Positions 8,153 through 16,986 of a stretch of 64,000 bases of DNA are shown one piece after another (positions within the stretch are counted from its first letter, which is position 1; each line of letters opens with the position of its first letter). The stretch spans positions 1 to 64,000 of the forward strand of contig NZ_BOOB01000017.1 in the NCBI RefSeq assembly GCF_016863015.1, in the 5' to 3' direction. Origin of the DNA: Microbispora amethystogenes (GTDB taxonomy: Bacteria > Actinomycetota > Actinomycetes > Streptosporangiales > Streptosporangiaceae). The position numbers were made by a program, and so were the translations under genes. Under the pieces are notes generated by a model. That model saw only the letters and a program-made list of their open reading frames with translations. It was not told the origin of the DNA and did no database searches.

Positions 8153-9376
8153 GTGGAGACGGTGAAGGTGGGCATCGCCGGGCTGGGGGTGATCGCGCAG
8201 GCCGTCTACCTGCCCCTGCTGGCGCGACGGCGTGACCTGTTCCGGATCGCCGCCGTCTGCGACCTCGACCGCGACCTCGCCGAGGCCGTCGGCCGGGAGG
8301 CCGGCGCACCGGCGTACGACGACCCGGCGAGGATGCTCGCCGACGGTGGGTCCGGCGGGTTCGACGCGGTGCTCGTGCTGACGCCGGGGTCCCACGGGGC
8401 GCTCGTGCGGGCCGCGCTCGAACGCGGTCTGTGGGTGCTGGCCGAGAAACCGCTCGCCTACAGCCGCGCCGAGCTGGACGGCCTGCCCGGCGACCGCCTG
8501 ATGGTCGCCTACATGAAGCAGTACGACCCCGCCTCCCAGCGGCTGCTGGAGGCGCTGCACGAGGCGGGCGGGCCGGACGTCGTCCGCCACCTGGACGCCA
8601 CCGTGCTGCATCCGTCGGAGGACTCCCAGCTGCTGTTCGCCCGCGTGCGCCGCGGACGGCCCGCGCCCGAGCGGGCCGCCCCCTACGCCGAGGCCGACGA
8701 GGCGGCGCTCACCGCCGCGCTCGGCACGTCGTCGGAGCGGCTGCGGCGGCTGTACGCCGAGGTCGTGCTGGGCAGCCTCTGTCACGAACTGTCGCTCATG
8801 CGGCTGTTCACCGGGTCGCCCGACACCGTGGACCACGTCGCCGTGTGGCCTCCCGACGTCTTCCCGCCGTCGGTCGAGCTGAGCGGGACCCTGCCCGCCG
8901 GGAGTTCCGGCAGGTACGGCGTCCGCTGGCACCACCTGCCGAGCTACCCCGCCTACCACGAGATCGTGACGCTGCACCACGAGCACGGCTCGATGGAGCT
9001 GCGCTTCCCCTCGCCGTACCTGCTGAACGCGCCCACCCGCCTGACGGTCGCCTGCCGGGTCGGGACCACCGAGCGGACGATCGTCCACGAGGACGTCGCG
9101 GAGTCCTTCGAGCGGCAGCTTCTCGCCTTCCACCGGTTCGTCACCCAGGACGAACGTCCACTCACCGGACTGGACGGGGCCCTGGAAGATATCGTCACGG
9201 CGCAGCGGATCGTCCACCGGTACGCCCGGTGGGCGGGCATCCCCATCGCCGGAGAGTGCGCGGGCGAGACCACGGGCGCTCCCCCGGAGGCGACCGCCGG
9301 GGGCGCCGACAGCAGCGACGCCGAGGAGGGCGCGAGTGGAGCCGGTCACGCCGAGGAGCGCGTCAGCCGACCCTGA
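8153..9376 (+). CDS. Gfo/Idh/MocA-family oxidoreductase
   Basis: A 407-residue NAD(P)-dependent sugar or cyclitol dehydrogenase-type protein. The N-terminal Rossmann fold shows VGIAGLGVIAQAVYLPLL (about 5-22), AAVCDLD, then VLTPGSHG and the family motif WVLAEKPLAYS (about 101-111). The C-terminal domain runs to about 370. The last 40 residues are Ala/Gly/Glu rich and are encoded where the next gene begins. GTG at 8153 is chosen because GGGAGGG lies just upstream and the Rossmann fold follows directly. It overlaps the GH38 gene by 41 bases, so the two act as a pair, possibly in breakdown of a mannose-containing or oxidised sugar. Confidence 0.82.
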   Translation: METVKVGIAGLGVIAQAVYLPLLARRRDLFRIAAVCDLDRDLAEAVGREAGAPAYDDPARMLADGGSGGFDAVLVLTPGSHGALVRAALERGLWVLAEKPLAYSRAELDGLPGDRLMVAYMKQYDPASQRLLEALHEAGGPDVVRHLDATVLHPSEDSQLLFARVRRGRPAPERAAPYAEADEAALTAALGTSSERLRRLYAEVVLGSLCHELSLMRLFTGSPDTVDHVAVWPPDVFPPSVELSGTLPAGSSGRYGVRWHHLPSYPAYHEIVTLHHEHGSMELRFPSPYLLNAPTRLTVACRVGTTERTIVHEDVAESFERQLLAFHRFVTQDERPLTGLDGALEDIVTAQRIVHRYARWAGIPIAGECAGETTGAPPEATAGGADSSDAEEGASGAGHAEERVSRP

Positions 9377-12300
9377 ACCCCCCGCCGCCCCCGCGCCCAC
9401 CGACGCCGCGCCAGAGCCCACGAACGCGGACGAACCCGCTCCCGCCGATGCCGCGTCTGCGCTCGCGAACGCGGACGAATCCGATCCCGCGCCCACCGAC
9501 GCCGACCTCCGGCCCGCGAACGGGAACGCGGACGAGCCCCTACCCGCCCCAGCCGCCACCGGCTCCGCGCCGCGGGCCACGAGCACGGGCCACCCCGAAC
9601 CCCCGGCCGTCCCCGCCACGGCCGGCGCGGCGGAACCCGTGCCCTCGGGGAACGGATCGGGCGCGGACCCGGAGATCGTGGTGGTTCCGCACACACACTG
9701 GGACCGCGAGTGGTATCTCCCCTTCCAGCGGTTCCGGGCCGGGCTGGTGCGCGTGCTCGACGAGGTCCTGGACGCCATGGCGGCCGATCCCGCCTACCGG
9801 TTCACGATGGACGGCCAGTTGACGGCGATCGAGGACTACCTGGAGCTCCGGCCGTCGCGGCGCGGCGACGTCGCGCGTCTCGTGGCCGAGGGACGGCTGG
9901 CCGCCGGGCCCTGGCTGATCCTCGCCGACGAGTTCCTGTGCTCGGGCGAGACCCTGCTGCGCAACCTTGAGTACGGCATGCGCGGCGCCGCCGCGCTCGG
10001 CGGGGCGATGCCGGTCGGCTACCTGCCCGACCAGTTCGGCCACTGCGCGCAGATGCCGCAGATGCTGGCGCTGGCCGGGCTGCGCCGGGCCTGCCTGTGG
10101 CGCGGCGTGCCGGCCCGCGTGGACCGCGACGTCTTCGACTGGACCGGCGCCGACGGCACGGCGATCAGGACGAGATATCTGCCCGGCGGGTACGGCAACG
10201 CGTCCGGCCTGTTCACCGGCCCGCCGGAGGGCCTCCCCGACCGGGTGGCCGCCTTCGCCGCCTCCATGGAGGGCTGGGCGACGGGAGGAAGCCTGCTCGC
10301 GATGTGCGGCGGCGACCACTCTGCCCCCGTCCGGGAGGTCACCACGTCCGGGCTGCGTGTCGCGACCCTCACCGAGGCTCTCGCCGGCGACGGCCTCGCA
10401 CCGGCGCTCGGCGACAAGCCGGAGCACAAGCCTCCCCACGAACCTCACCACGGGCCGGGACAGGGGCCGGGACAGGGGCCGGGACAGGGTCCGGAAGACG
10501 GGCCAGGGCGCCGGGCGGGGTGGGAGCGCCCGCACCCGGAAGCGGGCGACCCTCCGGAAGCGGGCGGCCGTGCGTACGCGGGTGGTCGCCCGGACGCCGC
10601 GGGTGACGGCCGGTCCGGTGGAAACGGCCCGGTGGCGCCGCGGGTCCGGGGTGAGCTGCGCTCGCACGCGCGGGCGAACATCCTGCCCGGCGTGATCTCG
10701 GCGCGTGTCCCGCTCAAGCAGGCCATGGCGCGGGCCGAGCGGACCCTCGTCCGCTACGCCGAGCCGCTGTCCGCGCTGTGGCTCACGAGGCCGCCGTCCA
10801 GACCCCACGCCGCTGGCCATGCGCACGAGGAACGGCCGCCCGGGTGCGCTGCACGCGCGAGGTCCCTCGGCCCCCGCCACGAACCTCCCGGAGACGCTCC
10901 CGTGCAGCGGCTGCTGGACATGGCGTGGCGGGCGATCATCACCTCAAGCGGGCACGACTCCGTCACGGGATGCTGCTCCGACGAGACCGCCCTCCAGGTG
11001 GCGGCGAGGATCGCGGAGGCCGGGCAGACGGCCCAGGCGGTCGTGGACCTCGTCTCCGCCGCGCTCGCCGGGGCGGCGCCGAAGGGCTCCCTCGTGGTCG
11101 TCAACCCCTCACCGTTCGAGCGGACCGGCCTGGTGCTCGCCGACCTGCCGGAAAGCCGCGCCCGGCTGGTGGACGCGGCGGGGCGCCCGGTCCCGCTCCA
11201 GCGGCTCGGGCACGCGCCCACGCTGCTCGACGAGACGGTCATGGACGACCTGCGGCTGCTCCTCGGACGGATCCACGAGCGTGAGCTCTACGGCCACGAG
11301 ATCGTCTCCTGGGACGCGGCGGGCGGCGTCTTCACCGTGACCGTGAGCCGTCACGCCTCCGGCCATCACTCCTATGAGGACCTGCGGCGGGCGATCCTGG
11401 AGGCGGGCCCGGGGTTCTGGGTCGTCCGCACGGTGGCCGAACCCGTCGTCACCGTGGCGGCGCTCGTCACCGTGCCGCCGCTCGGCCGCGCCGTCCTCAC
11501 CTCCGGCTCCCCCGCGCCCGCCGGAGAGCGGGACGACGCCGCCCTCCGCACCGACGCCCCAGAGCCTTCGGGAGCCAGGGAGCCCGCGGAAGCCAGGGAG
11601 CCCGCAGAACCCACGGCGCCTGACGGAGTCGCCGTTCCGGGGGAAGCCGCCTCGCCCGCGGGGCCGGCTGCCGTGGCGCATCCGCTGCGGGTCGATCCGT
11701 ACGGCTTCGAGCCGGTGCTCGACAACGGGCTGCTGCGGGTGTGTGTGGCCGGCGACGGCACGCTCTCGCTGCTCGCCGCCGACGGCACCGAGGTCCACGG
11801 GGTCGGGCGGGTCGTCCACGGCGGGGACGTCGGAGACACCTACAACTACGCCCCACCACCGATCGACCGGCTGCTCGACCGGCCCGTGGACGTCTCCGTC
11901 GAGGAGATCTGCTCGGGCCCGCTCACCGGCGTGTACGAGATCGTCCGGGCGTACGACTGGCCGGCCGCGACCGGGGGCGGGCCCGAGCGGTCCGGCGGCA
12001 CCGAGCGATTCGGCGGCGGCACTGAGCGATCCGGCGGCGAGGACGTCCGTACGGTCGTGACCACGCGGGTGGAACTGCGGGCGGGCGAGCCGTTCGCGCG
12101 GTGCGAGATCAGCATGGACGTGCGCTGCCGCGACCACCGTGTCCGCTGGCATGCGCCGCTGCCTCGGGCGGCTGCGGAGTCGTACGCGGAGGGGCAGTTC
12201 GCGGTGGTGCGGCGGGGCCTGACCGCCGAGGGCGGGGGCGGCGAGCGGCCGATCCCGGTCTTCCCCGCGGAGTCGTTCGCCGCCGCGGGCGGCCTGGCCG

Positions 12301-12854
12301 TGCTGCTCGACCACGTCAGCGAGTATGAGATCACCGGGGACGGGACGGAGATGGCGGTGACGCTGGTCCGGTCCGTCGGTTACCTGTCCAGGAACCGCAA
12401 CCCCTACCGGGACGAGCCGGCGGGCCCCGAGATGCCGGCTCCGGCCGCCCAGTGCCAGGGGCCGCTGTCGGTGCGCTTCGCCGTCCTGCCGTACGCGGGC
12501 GAGTGGCACGAGGCGGGGCTGCCGAGACTCGCGGAGGAGTTCCGCCATGATCTGCTCGCCGTACCGGGCAGCGGCGCCGGCAGTGCGGCCCCGCCGGACC
12601 GTGGACCGGCGCTCTCGGTGTCGGGAGAGGGGGTGGTGATGGCGGCGCTGCGCGAGCGGGACGGACGGCTGGAGGCCCGCCTGGTGGCCGAGCACCCTAC
12701 GGCCACCGAAGCGGTCGTACAGGGCGATTTCACCGCCGCCTGGACGGCCGACGCTTTGGGCTTCCCCGTGGACCCGCTCCCGGTGCGGGACGGATGCGTA
12801 CGGCTCCCCCTGCGGCCCTTCGAGATCGCCACGATCCACCTGTCGGAGGACTGA
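9336..12854 (+). CDS. GH38 alpha-mannosidase-type glycoside hydrolase with low-complexity insertions
   Basis: A 1172-residue protein. The zinc/catalytic set of GH38 is intact: VVPHTHWDREW (His121, Asp123), GYLPDQFGH (Asp232, expected nucleophile) and SGHDSVTGC (His540-Asp541). Such enzymes cleave alpha-mannosides; some bacterial members act on mannosylglycerate. There is no signal peptide, so it should be cytoplasmic. Four disordered segments interrupt the fold: residues 1-110 (Pro/Ala/Asp), about 361-433 (GQGP repeats), a patch near 730-770 (EPAEAREPAEP) and a Gly/Glu/Arg patch near 885-905. GAGGAGGG precedes the GTG start at 9336. It overlaps the oxidoreductase gene. Confidence 0.88.
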   Translation: MEPVTPRSASADPEPPAAPAPTDAAPEPTNADEPAPADAASALANADESDPAPTDADLRPANGNADEPLPAPAATGSAPRATSTGHPEPPAVPATAGAAEPVPSGNGSGADPEIVVVPHTHWDREWYLPFQRFRAGLVRVLDEVLDAMAADPAYRFTMDGQLTAIEDYLELRPSRRGDVARLVAEGRLAAGPWLILADEFLCSGETLLRNLEYGMRGAAALGGAMPVGYLPDQFGHCAQMPQMLALAGLRRACLWRGVPARVDRDVFDWTGADGTAIRTRYLPGGYGNASGLFTGPPEGLPDRVAAFAASMEGWATGGSLLAMCGGDHSAPVREVTTSGLRVATLTEALAGDGLAPALGDKPEHKPPHEPHHGPGQGPGQGPGQGPEDGPGRRAGWERPHPEAGDPPEAGGRAYAGGRPDAAGDGRSGGNGPVAPRVRGELRSHARANILPGVISARVPLKQAMARAERTLVRYAEPLSALWLTRPPSRPHAAGHAHEERPPGCAARARSLGPRHEPPGDAPVQRLLDMAWRAIITSSGHDSVTGCCSDETALQVAARIAEAGQTAQAVVDLVSAALAGAAPKGSLVVVNPSPFERTGLVLADLPESRARLVDAAGRPVPLQRLGHAPTLLDETVMDDLRLLLGRIHERELYGHEIVSWDAAGGVFTVTVSRHASGHHSYEDLRRAILEAGPGFWVVRTVAEPVVTVAALVTVPPLGRAVLTSGSPAPAGERDDAALRTDAPEPSGAREPAEAREPAEPTAPDGVAVPGEAASPAGPAAVAHPLRVDPYGFEPVLDNGLLRVCVAGDGTLSLLAADGTEVHGVGRVVHGGDVGDTYNYAPPPIDRLLDRPVDVSVEEICSGPLTGVYEIVRAYDWPAATGGGPERSGGTERFGGGTERSGGEDVRTVVTTRVELRAGEPFARCEISMDVRCRDHRVRWHAPLPRAAAESYAEGQFAVVRRGLTAEGGGGERPIPVFPAESFAAAGGLAVLLDHVSEYEITGDGTEMAVTLVRSVGYLSRNRNPYRDEPAGPEMPAPAAQCQGPLSVRFAVLPYAGEWHEAGLPRLAEEFRHDLLAVPGSGAGSAAPPDRGPALSVSGEGVVMAALRERDGRLEARLVAEHPTATEAVVQGDFTAAWTADALGFPVDPLPVRDGCVRLPLRPFEIATIHLSED

Positions 12855-12962
12855 GCAGCCGTACTCGCTCGTACTGCGGTTTTTCTTCCGGCCCGGCCCG
12901 GGTAGTGGAGATATTCACTCGCCTTGAGGCACCGACGAGCACCAGTGGGGCAGGAGGAGGGC

Positions 12963-14768
12963 ATGCTGGACCGGTCGCACCGCCTGGAGCAGGGCCGTCT
13001 TGAACACTTCACTCTCCGCGGCGCGCCGGGACTGGCGGTGGTGACCCTGGCGGGCACCGGTTTCGCACTGCTGACCGGTCTGGTGGCCGGCCGGTGGGAG
13101 CCGTTGTACGCCGCCGACCGGGCCGTGACCGACGACCTCAACCAGTTGGTGGCCGGCGACACACTCGTCCTGGACGTCCTCGGGACGCTGACCGACTTCG
13201 GCGGCGGCACCGTCCTGACCTGTGTGCTGGCCTTGGCCACCGTGTTCCTGCTCGTCCGGCGCGAGGTACGGCCGGCCGCCTACGTCGTGGCCACGTCGCT
13301 GGGCGCGTTGATCCTCTACCCCGTGCTGAAGCTGCTGATCGGCAGGCTGCGTCCCGTCGTGGCCGAGCCGGTGGCCACGGCGACCGGGATGAGCTTCCCC
13401 AGCGGCCACTCGATGAGCTCCCTGGTCTCCTACGGTGTGCTCCTGCTGGTCTTCGCGCCGCTCGCGCCCCGGCGGGCACGTGCCCTCGCCGTCGCGGCCG
13501 TCGCCGCCCTCGTCGTGCTCGTCGGCTTCACCCGCGTCGCGCTCGGCGTGCACCATCTGAGCGACGTGATCGGCGGCTGGCTTCTGGGGCTGGTCTGGCT
13601 CTGGATCACCGCCGCGGCCTTCCGGCCCTGGCGACCGGAGCCCGTGCACGGCGCGCAGCGGGGTGAGGGACCGGTTCCGTATCCCGAGCCGGAGATGCCA
13701 CCTCGGCCGAGCGAAGGACCGCTCCCGCCGGATGACCCCGCGTCACTTCGGGCGCCACGAGAAGGGCCGGTCCCGCTCGCCCGGCCCGGCAAATGGCCGG
13801 GTGAAGGATCGGCCCTGCGGCCCGGCCCCGACGGGGCCCGAGAGCCGCTGCCCCGGGAGCCGTTGCCCCAGGAGTCGCCGCCCCGGGAGCCGTTGCCCCA
13901 GGAATCGCCGCCCCAGGAGTCGCCGCCCCAGGAGTCGCCGCCCCGGGAGCCGCTGCCCCGGGAGCCGCTGTCCCATCCCTGGCGCGTCGCGGCGGAGGCG
14001 CTGACGGCCTGGGTGCTCGTCCTCGGGGCGCTGTTCGGGACCGGGTTGCTGCTCACGAAGGCGTCTGGGAGCACGGTCCTGGCTGTCGCCGATCACACGG
14101 TCGTCCGGTGGGTCGCCGGCCTGCGAACCCCTGTGCTCGACGCGGTGGCCGCGTTCGGCGGCCGGATCGGCGGCGCTCCGTGGATCCTCGTCGGCACCCT
14201 CGCGGCCTGCGCTCTCGCCCTGGCCGTACTGCGGCGCCCATGGCCGGCGGTGTTCCTGCTCGTGGTGACGGTGGGGCAACTGGCCCTGTTCCTCACCGCC
14301 TCGGCGGCGGTCGGCCGCTCCCACCCCGCCACACCGGTCCAGCTGCCCGGCGACCTGACGATCGTCCCGCCCACCAGCCCGCCGGTCGTGCCACCCGGCG
14401 ATCCGGCGGCCGACCTGGCGATCGCCGTGCACGAGTCATGGCCGCCGCTCGCGTCAGGTTTCCCCTCCAGCCAGGTCGCCGGCGTGGTGGCCCTGTTCAC
14501 GGCGATCGTGGTCCTGGTCCGGCGCGCTACGACACGCCGTGGATGGCGACTGGCGGCCGGCGTGGCGGCGGTGCTCGTCCCGCTGCTGTGCGCCCTGTCG
14601 CAGATCTATCGTGGAACGCAGCACCCCGTAGGCGTGCTCGCGAGCGCGCTGCTTGCGCTTCCGTGGGTCGCCGCGGCGTGGTGGGTGCTGCTCCGCGACC
14701 GGCCGCACCGGCCGCTCGACACCGCCCGCCCGGCACAGTGCGATACGCCCGACAGCCGACGCGTGTGA
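12963..14768 (+). CDS. Tandem PAP2 membrane phosphatase, second domain degenerate
   Basis: A 601-residue polytopic membrane protein with two PAP2 domains. Domain 1 (about 20-220) has all phosphatase motifs: KLLIGRLRP (Lys123-Pro131), FPSGHS (Pro146-His149) and RVALGVHH (Arg191, His197). A linker of about 110 residues follows, made of repeats such as [10 protein letters not shown]. Domain 2 (about 340-585) keeps Arg550 and His554 (IYRGTQHP) but reads FPSSQV at 500-505 where PSGH is expected, so it has lost the central His and is probably inactive. Likely substrates are lipid or polyprenyl phosphates. The ATG at 12963 follows CAGGAGGAGGG; an upstream TTG frame is less likely. Confidence 0.88.
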   Translation: MLDRSHRLEQGRLEHFTLRGAPGLAVVTLAGTGFALLTGLVAGRWEPLYAADRAVTDDLNQLVAGDTLVLDVLGTLTDFGGGTVLTCVLALATVFLLVRREVRPAAYVVATSLGALILYPVLKLLIGRLRPVVAEPVATATGMSFPSGHSMSSLVSYGVLLLVFAPLAPRRARALAVAAVAALVVLVGFTRVALGVHHLSDVIGGWLLGLVWLWITAAAFRPWRPEPVHGAQRGEGPVPYPEPEMPPRPSEGPLPPDDPASLRAPREGPVPLARPGKWPGEGSALRPGPDGAREPLPREPLPQESPPREPLPQESPPQESPPQESPPREPLPREPLSHPWRVAAEALTAWVLVLGALFGTGLLLTKASGSTVLAVADHTVVRWVAGLRTPVLDAVAAFGGRIGGAPWILVGTLAACALALAVLRRPWPAVFLLVVTVGQLALFLTASAAVGRSHPATPVQLPGDLTIVPPTSPPVVPPGDPAADLAIAVHESWPPLASGFPSSQVAGVVALFTAIVVLVRRATTRRGWRLAAGVAAVLVPLLCALSQIYRGTQHPVGVLASALLALPWVAAAWWVLLRDRPHRPLDTARPAQCDTPDSRRV

Positions 14769-14792
14769 CCGGCCGGGCTGTCGCCCGGCCGG
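14769..14792. terminator. Perfect hairpin between convergent PAP2 and pup genes
   Basis: CCGGCCGGGC (14769-14778), loop TGTC, GCCCGGCCGG (14783-14792). It begins at the base after the PAP2 stop and faces the end of pup, so it may serve both transcripts. Confidence 0.7.
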
Positions 14793-14866
14793 CACATCGG
14801 GGGCGCGGCGGCCGGCGACCGGAAAGCTCCGGGCGCCGCCACCGGCCCAGACGTCTCCCCCCTGGG

Positions 14867-15079
14867 TTACTGTCCGCCCTTCTGCACGTAGGAGCGGACG
14901 AACTCCTCCGCGTTCTCCTCCAGGACCTCGTCGATCTCGTCCAGGATCGCGTCGACATCGTCAGTGAGCTTCTCGTGGCGCTCCTGCACGTCCGAAGACG
15001 CTTGCGCCTCGACTTCCTCGACCTCGTTCTCCTGGCGGCCAGTCTGCTTCTGGCCGCCGCCGGTTTCCTTGGTCGCCAT
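14867..15079 (-). CDS. pup: Prokaryotic ubiquitin-like protein Pup
   Basis: A 70-residue disordered protein tag. It starts MATKETGGGQKQTGRQENEV, has the coiled-coil-forming middle (QERHEKLTDDVDAILDEIDEVLEENAEEF) that binds the ARC/Mpa coiled coil, and ends SYVQKGGQ. Because the last residue is Gln, Dop must deamidate it to Glu before PafA can attach it. The ATG is preceded by GGAGGTG. Pup here is a single-gene unit between a convergent PAP2 gene and a divergent kinase gene, away from prcB and dop. Confidence 0.97.
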   Translation of the reverse strand: MATKETGGGQKQTGRQENEVEEVEAQASSDVQERHEKLTDDVDAILDEIDEVLEENAEEFVRSYVQKGGQ

Positions 15080-15107
15080 CCCTGACACCTCCGCTGCTCG
15101 GGGGGAC

Positions 15108-15142
15108 GCCTCTCCCCATATCTTCCCCGAACCGACCGACAA
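15108..15142 (-). promoter_or_regulatory. Candidate pup promoter
   Basis: Read on the minus strand, TTGTCG (complement of 15137-15142) and TATGGG (15115-15120) are 16 bases apart and would start transcription near 15108, about 28 bases before the pup ATG. This is a pattern match only. Confidence 0.35.
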
Positions 15143-15290
15143 TGCGCGCGCCGGGGCACGCGATCTTTGGAACGGTGTCCGCGGCGGGCGTGCCGGCCCT
15201 CGGCGCGGGCCTTCTCTACATCGGATCGTTATCGACGTCACACTCTTCGTGGCCGCCTTTCGGCGTCGTACCCCCACCCGCGGGACGACA

Positions 15291-16496
15291 ATGGGGGATC
15301 ACGGATCTGGGCTGGCTCTAGCGCACGGGTGGTCGATGGCATCGCACGCACGGCAACTGCTGGCGGATCGGTACAAGCTGCTGACGCCCTTCCGGCGGGA
15401 CGGCGGAGGGATCATGTGGCAGGCCCATGATCTTCGCCTCAAGCGCGATGTCGCGATCAAGGAAGTGCAGCCGCCGTACCGTGTGGACGTGGCGGACCTG
15501 CCCGCCGCCCGCAGGCAGGCGTTGCGGGAGGCCCGCTCGGCGGCCCGGCTGAGCCATCCGGCCGTGATCACCGTGCACGACCTCCTGGAGGACAAGGGCC
15601 GGCTCTGGATCGTCACCGAGCTGCTCCAGGGGCTCACGCTCGGGGACACCGTGCGGCATCTCGGGCGGCTGCCGGTCCACTGGGCCACCTGGGTCGGTTT
15701 CCAGCTTCTCTCGGGCGTACGGCACGCGCACGCGATGGGCGTGGTCCACGGGGACATCCGGCCGGGCAACGTGACGCTGACCGAGGACCGGGTGGTGCTG
15801 ACCGACTTCGGCATCGCCGCCTTCGACCGGGACCCGACGGGACCGACGACGGTGCCGGTGACGCGGTCGGGGGCCTATCTCGCGCCCGAGCGCCTCCGGG
15901 GCGAGGCCCTCACCCCCTCCGCCGACCTGTGGTCGTTCGGCGCCACGCTGTACTGCGGTGTGGAGGGCAGGCCGCCGTACCCGAGCATGGGCCCGCTGTC
16001 GGCCGGGATGATGTCCGGCCGCGAGCCGGACCCGCCGCGCCGTGCGGGCCCGCTGCGGCCGTTGATCGAGGGCCTGCTGCGACGCGACCCGCTGGAACGG
16101 TTCACGATCGGGCAGGCCATGGACATGCTCGTGGAGATGCTGGGGCGGCAGGGCATCCCCGCCGCGGCGCCGGGCCGGACCTCCGGCGAACTGCCCAGCC
16201 GCGCCCGGACGAACCCGTACGGGCACTCCCCCGCTATCGGCGCGCCCCCGCGGCAGCCAGAGCTGACCACCGGGTCCTCGTACGGCGAGAGCCGCCAGCG
16301 TGGGAGCGCCCCGCGCTGGCCCGCGCCCCCAAGCCGTCCACGCCGTCACGCCGGTCCGGGCAGTCCGGGCAGTCCGAGCGGTCTGGGCGGTTCGGGTAGT
16401 CCGGGCGGTTCGGGTAGTCCGGGCGGTCCGGGCTATCCCCCGAATCTCGGTGGAGGTCACCCGGACGGCCCGCGCCCGCCGGCCGCCCCTCTATGA
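15291..16496 (+). CDS. Ser/Thr protein kinase-like protein (HGD type)
   Basis: A 401-residue soluble kinase-like protein. The ATP-binding Lys is seen in VAIKEV, the catalytic loop reads VVHGDIRPGNV (HGD instead of HRD), the metal-binding loop is DFGIA, and APERLRGE/DLWSFG follow. The Gly-rich loop is poor (PFRRDGGGIMWQA), so activity may be altered. After about residue 290 a disordered tail runs to the end, finishing in GSPGG repeats; there is no membrane segment or PASTA domain. The start is uncertain: ATG 15291 or ATG 15336. It is divergent from pup across a 211-base gap, so a shared control region is possible. Confidence 0.8.
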   Translation: MGDHGSGLALAHGWSMASHARQLLADRYKLLTPFRRDGGGIMWQAHDLRLKRDVAIKEVQPPYRVDVADLPAARRQALREARSAARLSHPAVITVHDLLEDKGRLWIVTELLQGLTLGDTVRHLGRLPVHWATWVGFQLLSGVRHAHAMGVVHGDIRPGNVTLTEDRVVLTDFGIAAFDRDPTGPTTVPVTRSGAYLAPERLRGEALTPSADLWSFGATLYCGVEGRPPYPSMGPLSAGMMSGREPDPPRRAGPLRPLIEGLLRRDPLERFTIGQAMDMLVEMLGRQGIPAAAPGRTSGELPSRARTNPYGHSPAIGAPPRQPELTTGSSYGESRQRGSAPRWPAPPSRPRRHAGPGSPGSPSGLGGSGSPGGSGSPGGPGYPPNLGGGHPDGPRPPAAPL

Positions 16497-16544
16497 CGCC
16501 TGTCGTCCAGGCCGTCCGGGGGTGGCCGGAATCCACCTGCTCGG

Positions 16545-16934
16545 TCAGCTGTGGTGGCTGCGGAACTTGACGATCCGTCCGGTGGCGATCGAGACGTAGA
16601 CCCGATACTCCCGGTGGCCCCTGCGCAGCTCGACCTTCCAGGTGCGGTGGCCGTGCTCCCACTCCCGCTCGACCTTGGTCACCCGCGCGCCGGGCACCCG
16701 CCTCTTCGCGATGACGATCGCCTCCCGCCGGGTGAACCCGGATCTGGAGACGGCCGAACGTGCCGGGGTCGCGGAGGACACGGCCGGGGTGTGGGCGCGC
16801 GCCTGAACAGGGGCGGCCTGGACGGAAGTAGGCGCCTGGACCGGGGCGGAGGCCGAGGCGACCGCCGTTCCCCCGGCGGCCAGGGCGGCGATGGTGGCGG
16901 CGGCTGCGATGGCGATGCTCGTTGTCTTCCTCAT
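16545..16934 (-). CDS. Secreted PepSY-domain protein
   Basis: A 129-residue exported protein. Residues 1-30 form a signal peptide (MRKTTSIAIAAAATIAALAAG). A Pro/Ala/Val linker follows. The C-terminal 65 residues form one PepSY domain: FTRREAIVIAKRRVPGARVTKVEREWEHGHRTWKVELR, then YRVYVSIATGRIVKF; the family is linked to inhibition of peptidases and to extracellular stress. It lies 35 bases downstream of the histidine kinase stop, and a TAAGCGATCCCTAA box like those before the response regulator lies in that gap, so it is likely a target of that two-component system. Confidence 0.85.
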   Translation of the reverse strand: MRKTTSIAIAAAATIAALAAGGTAVASASAPVQAPTSVQAAPVQARAHTPAVSSATPARSAVSRSGFTRREAIVIAKRRVPGARVTKVEREWEHGHRTWKVELRRGHREYRVYVSIATGRIVKFRSHHS

Positions 16935-16968
16935 GACCCCACCGTCGCAGCGATCACGCTAGAGCCGC

Positions 16969-16986
16969 GCTAAGCGATCCCTAAAA
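16969..16986 (-). promoter_or_regulatory. Putative response-regulator box before the PepSY gene
   Basis: GCTAAGCGATCCCTAAAA overlaps the stop codon of the histidine kinase gene and resembles the CTTAGCGATCCCTTAGCG boxes at 19128 and 19191. It lies 35 bases upstream of the PepSY ATG. Confidence 0.45.

Noticed and set aside
11109-12839. Long open frame of 576 codons antisense to the GH38 gene
   Set aside because: It has no ribosome site, is Arg/Pro/Gly-rich as expected for the shadow of a high-GC gene, and matches no family; the plus-strand frame carries the GH38 catalytic motifs.
13846-13975. Repeats with a CCGGGAGCCG/CCAGGAGTCG core
   Set aside because: These are codons of the PAP2 linker (EPLPQESPP units), not a separate element.
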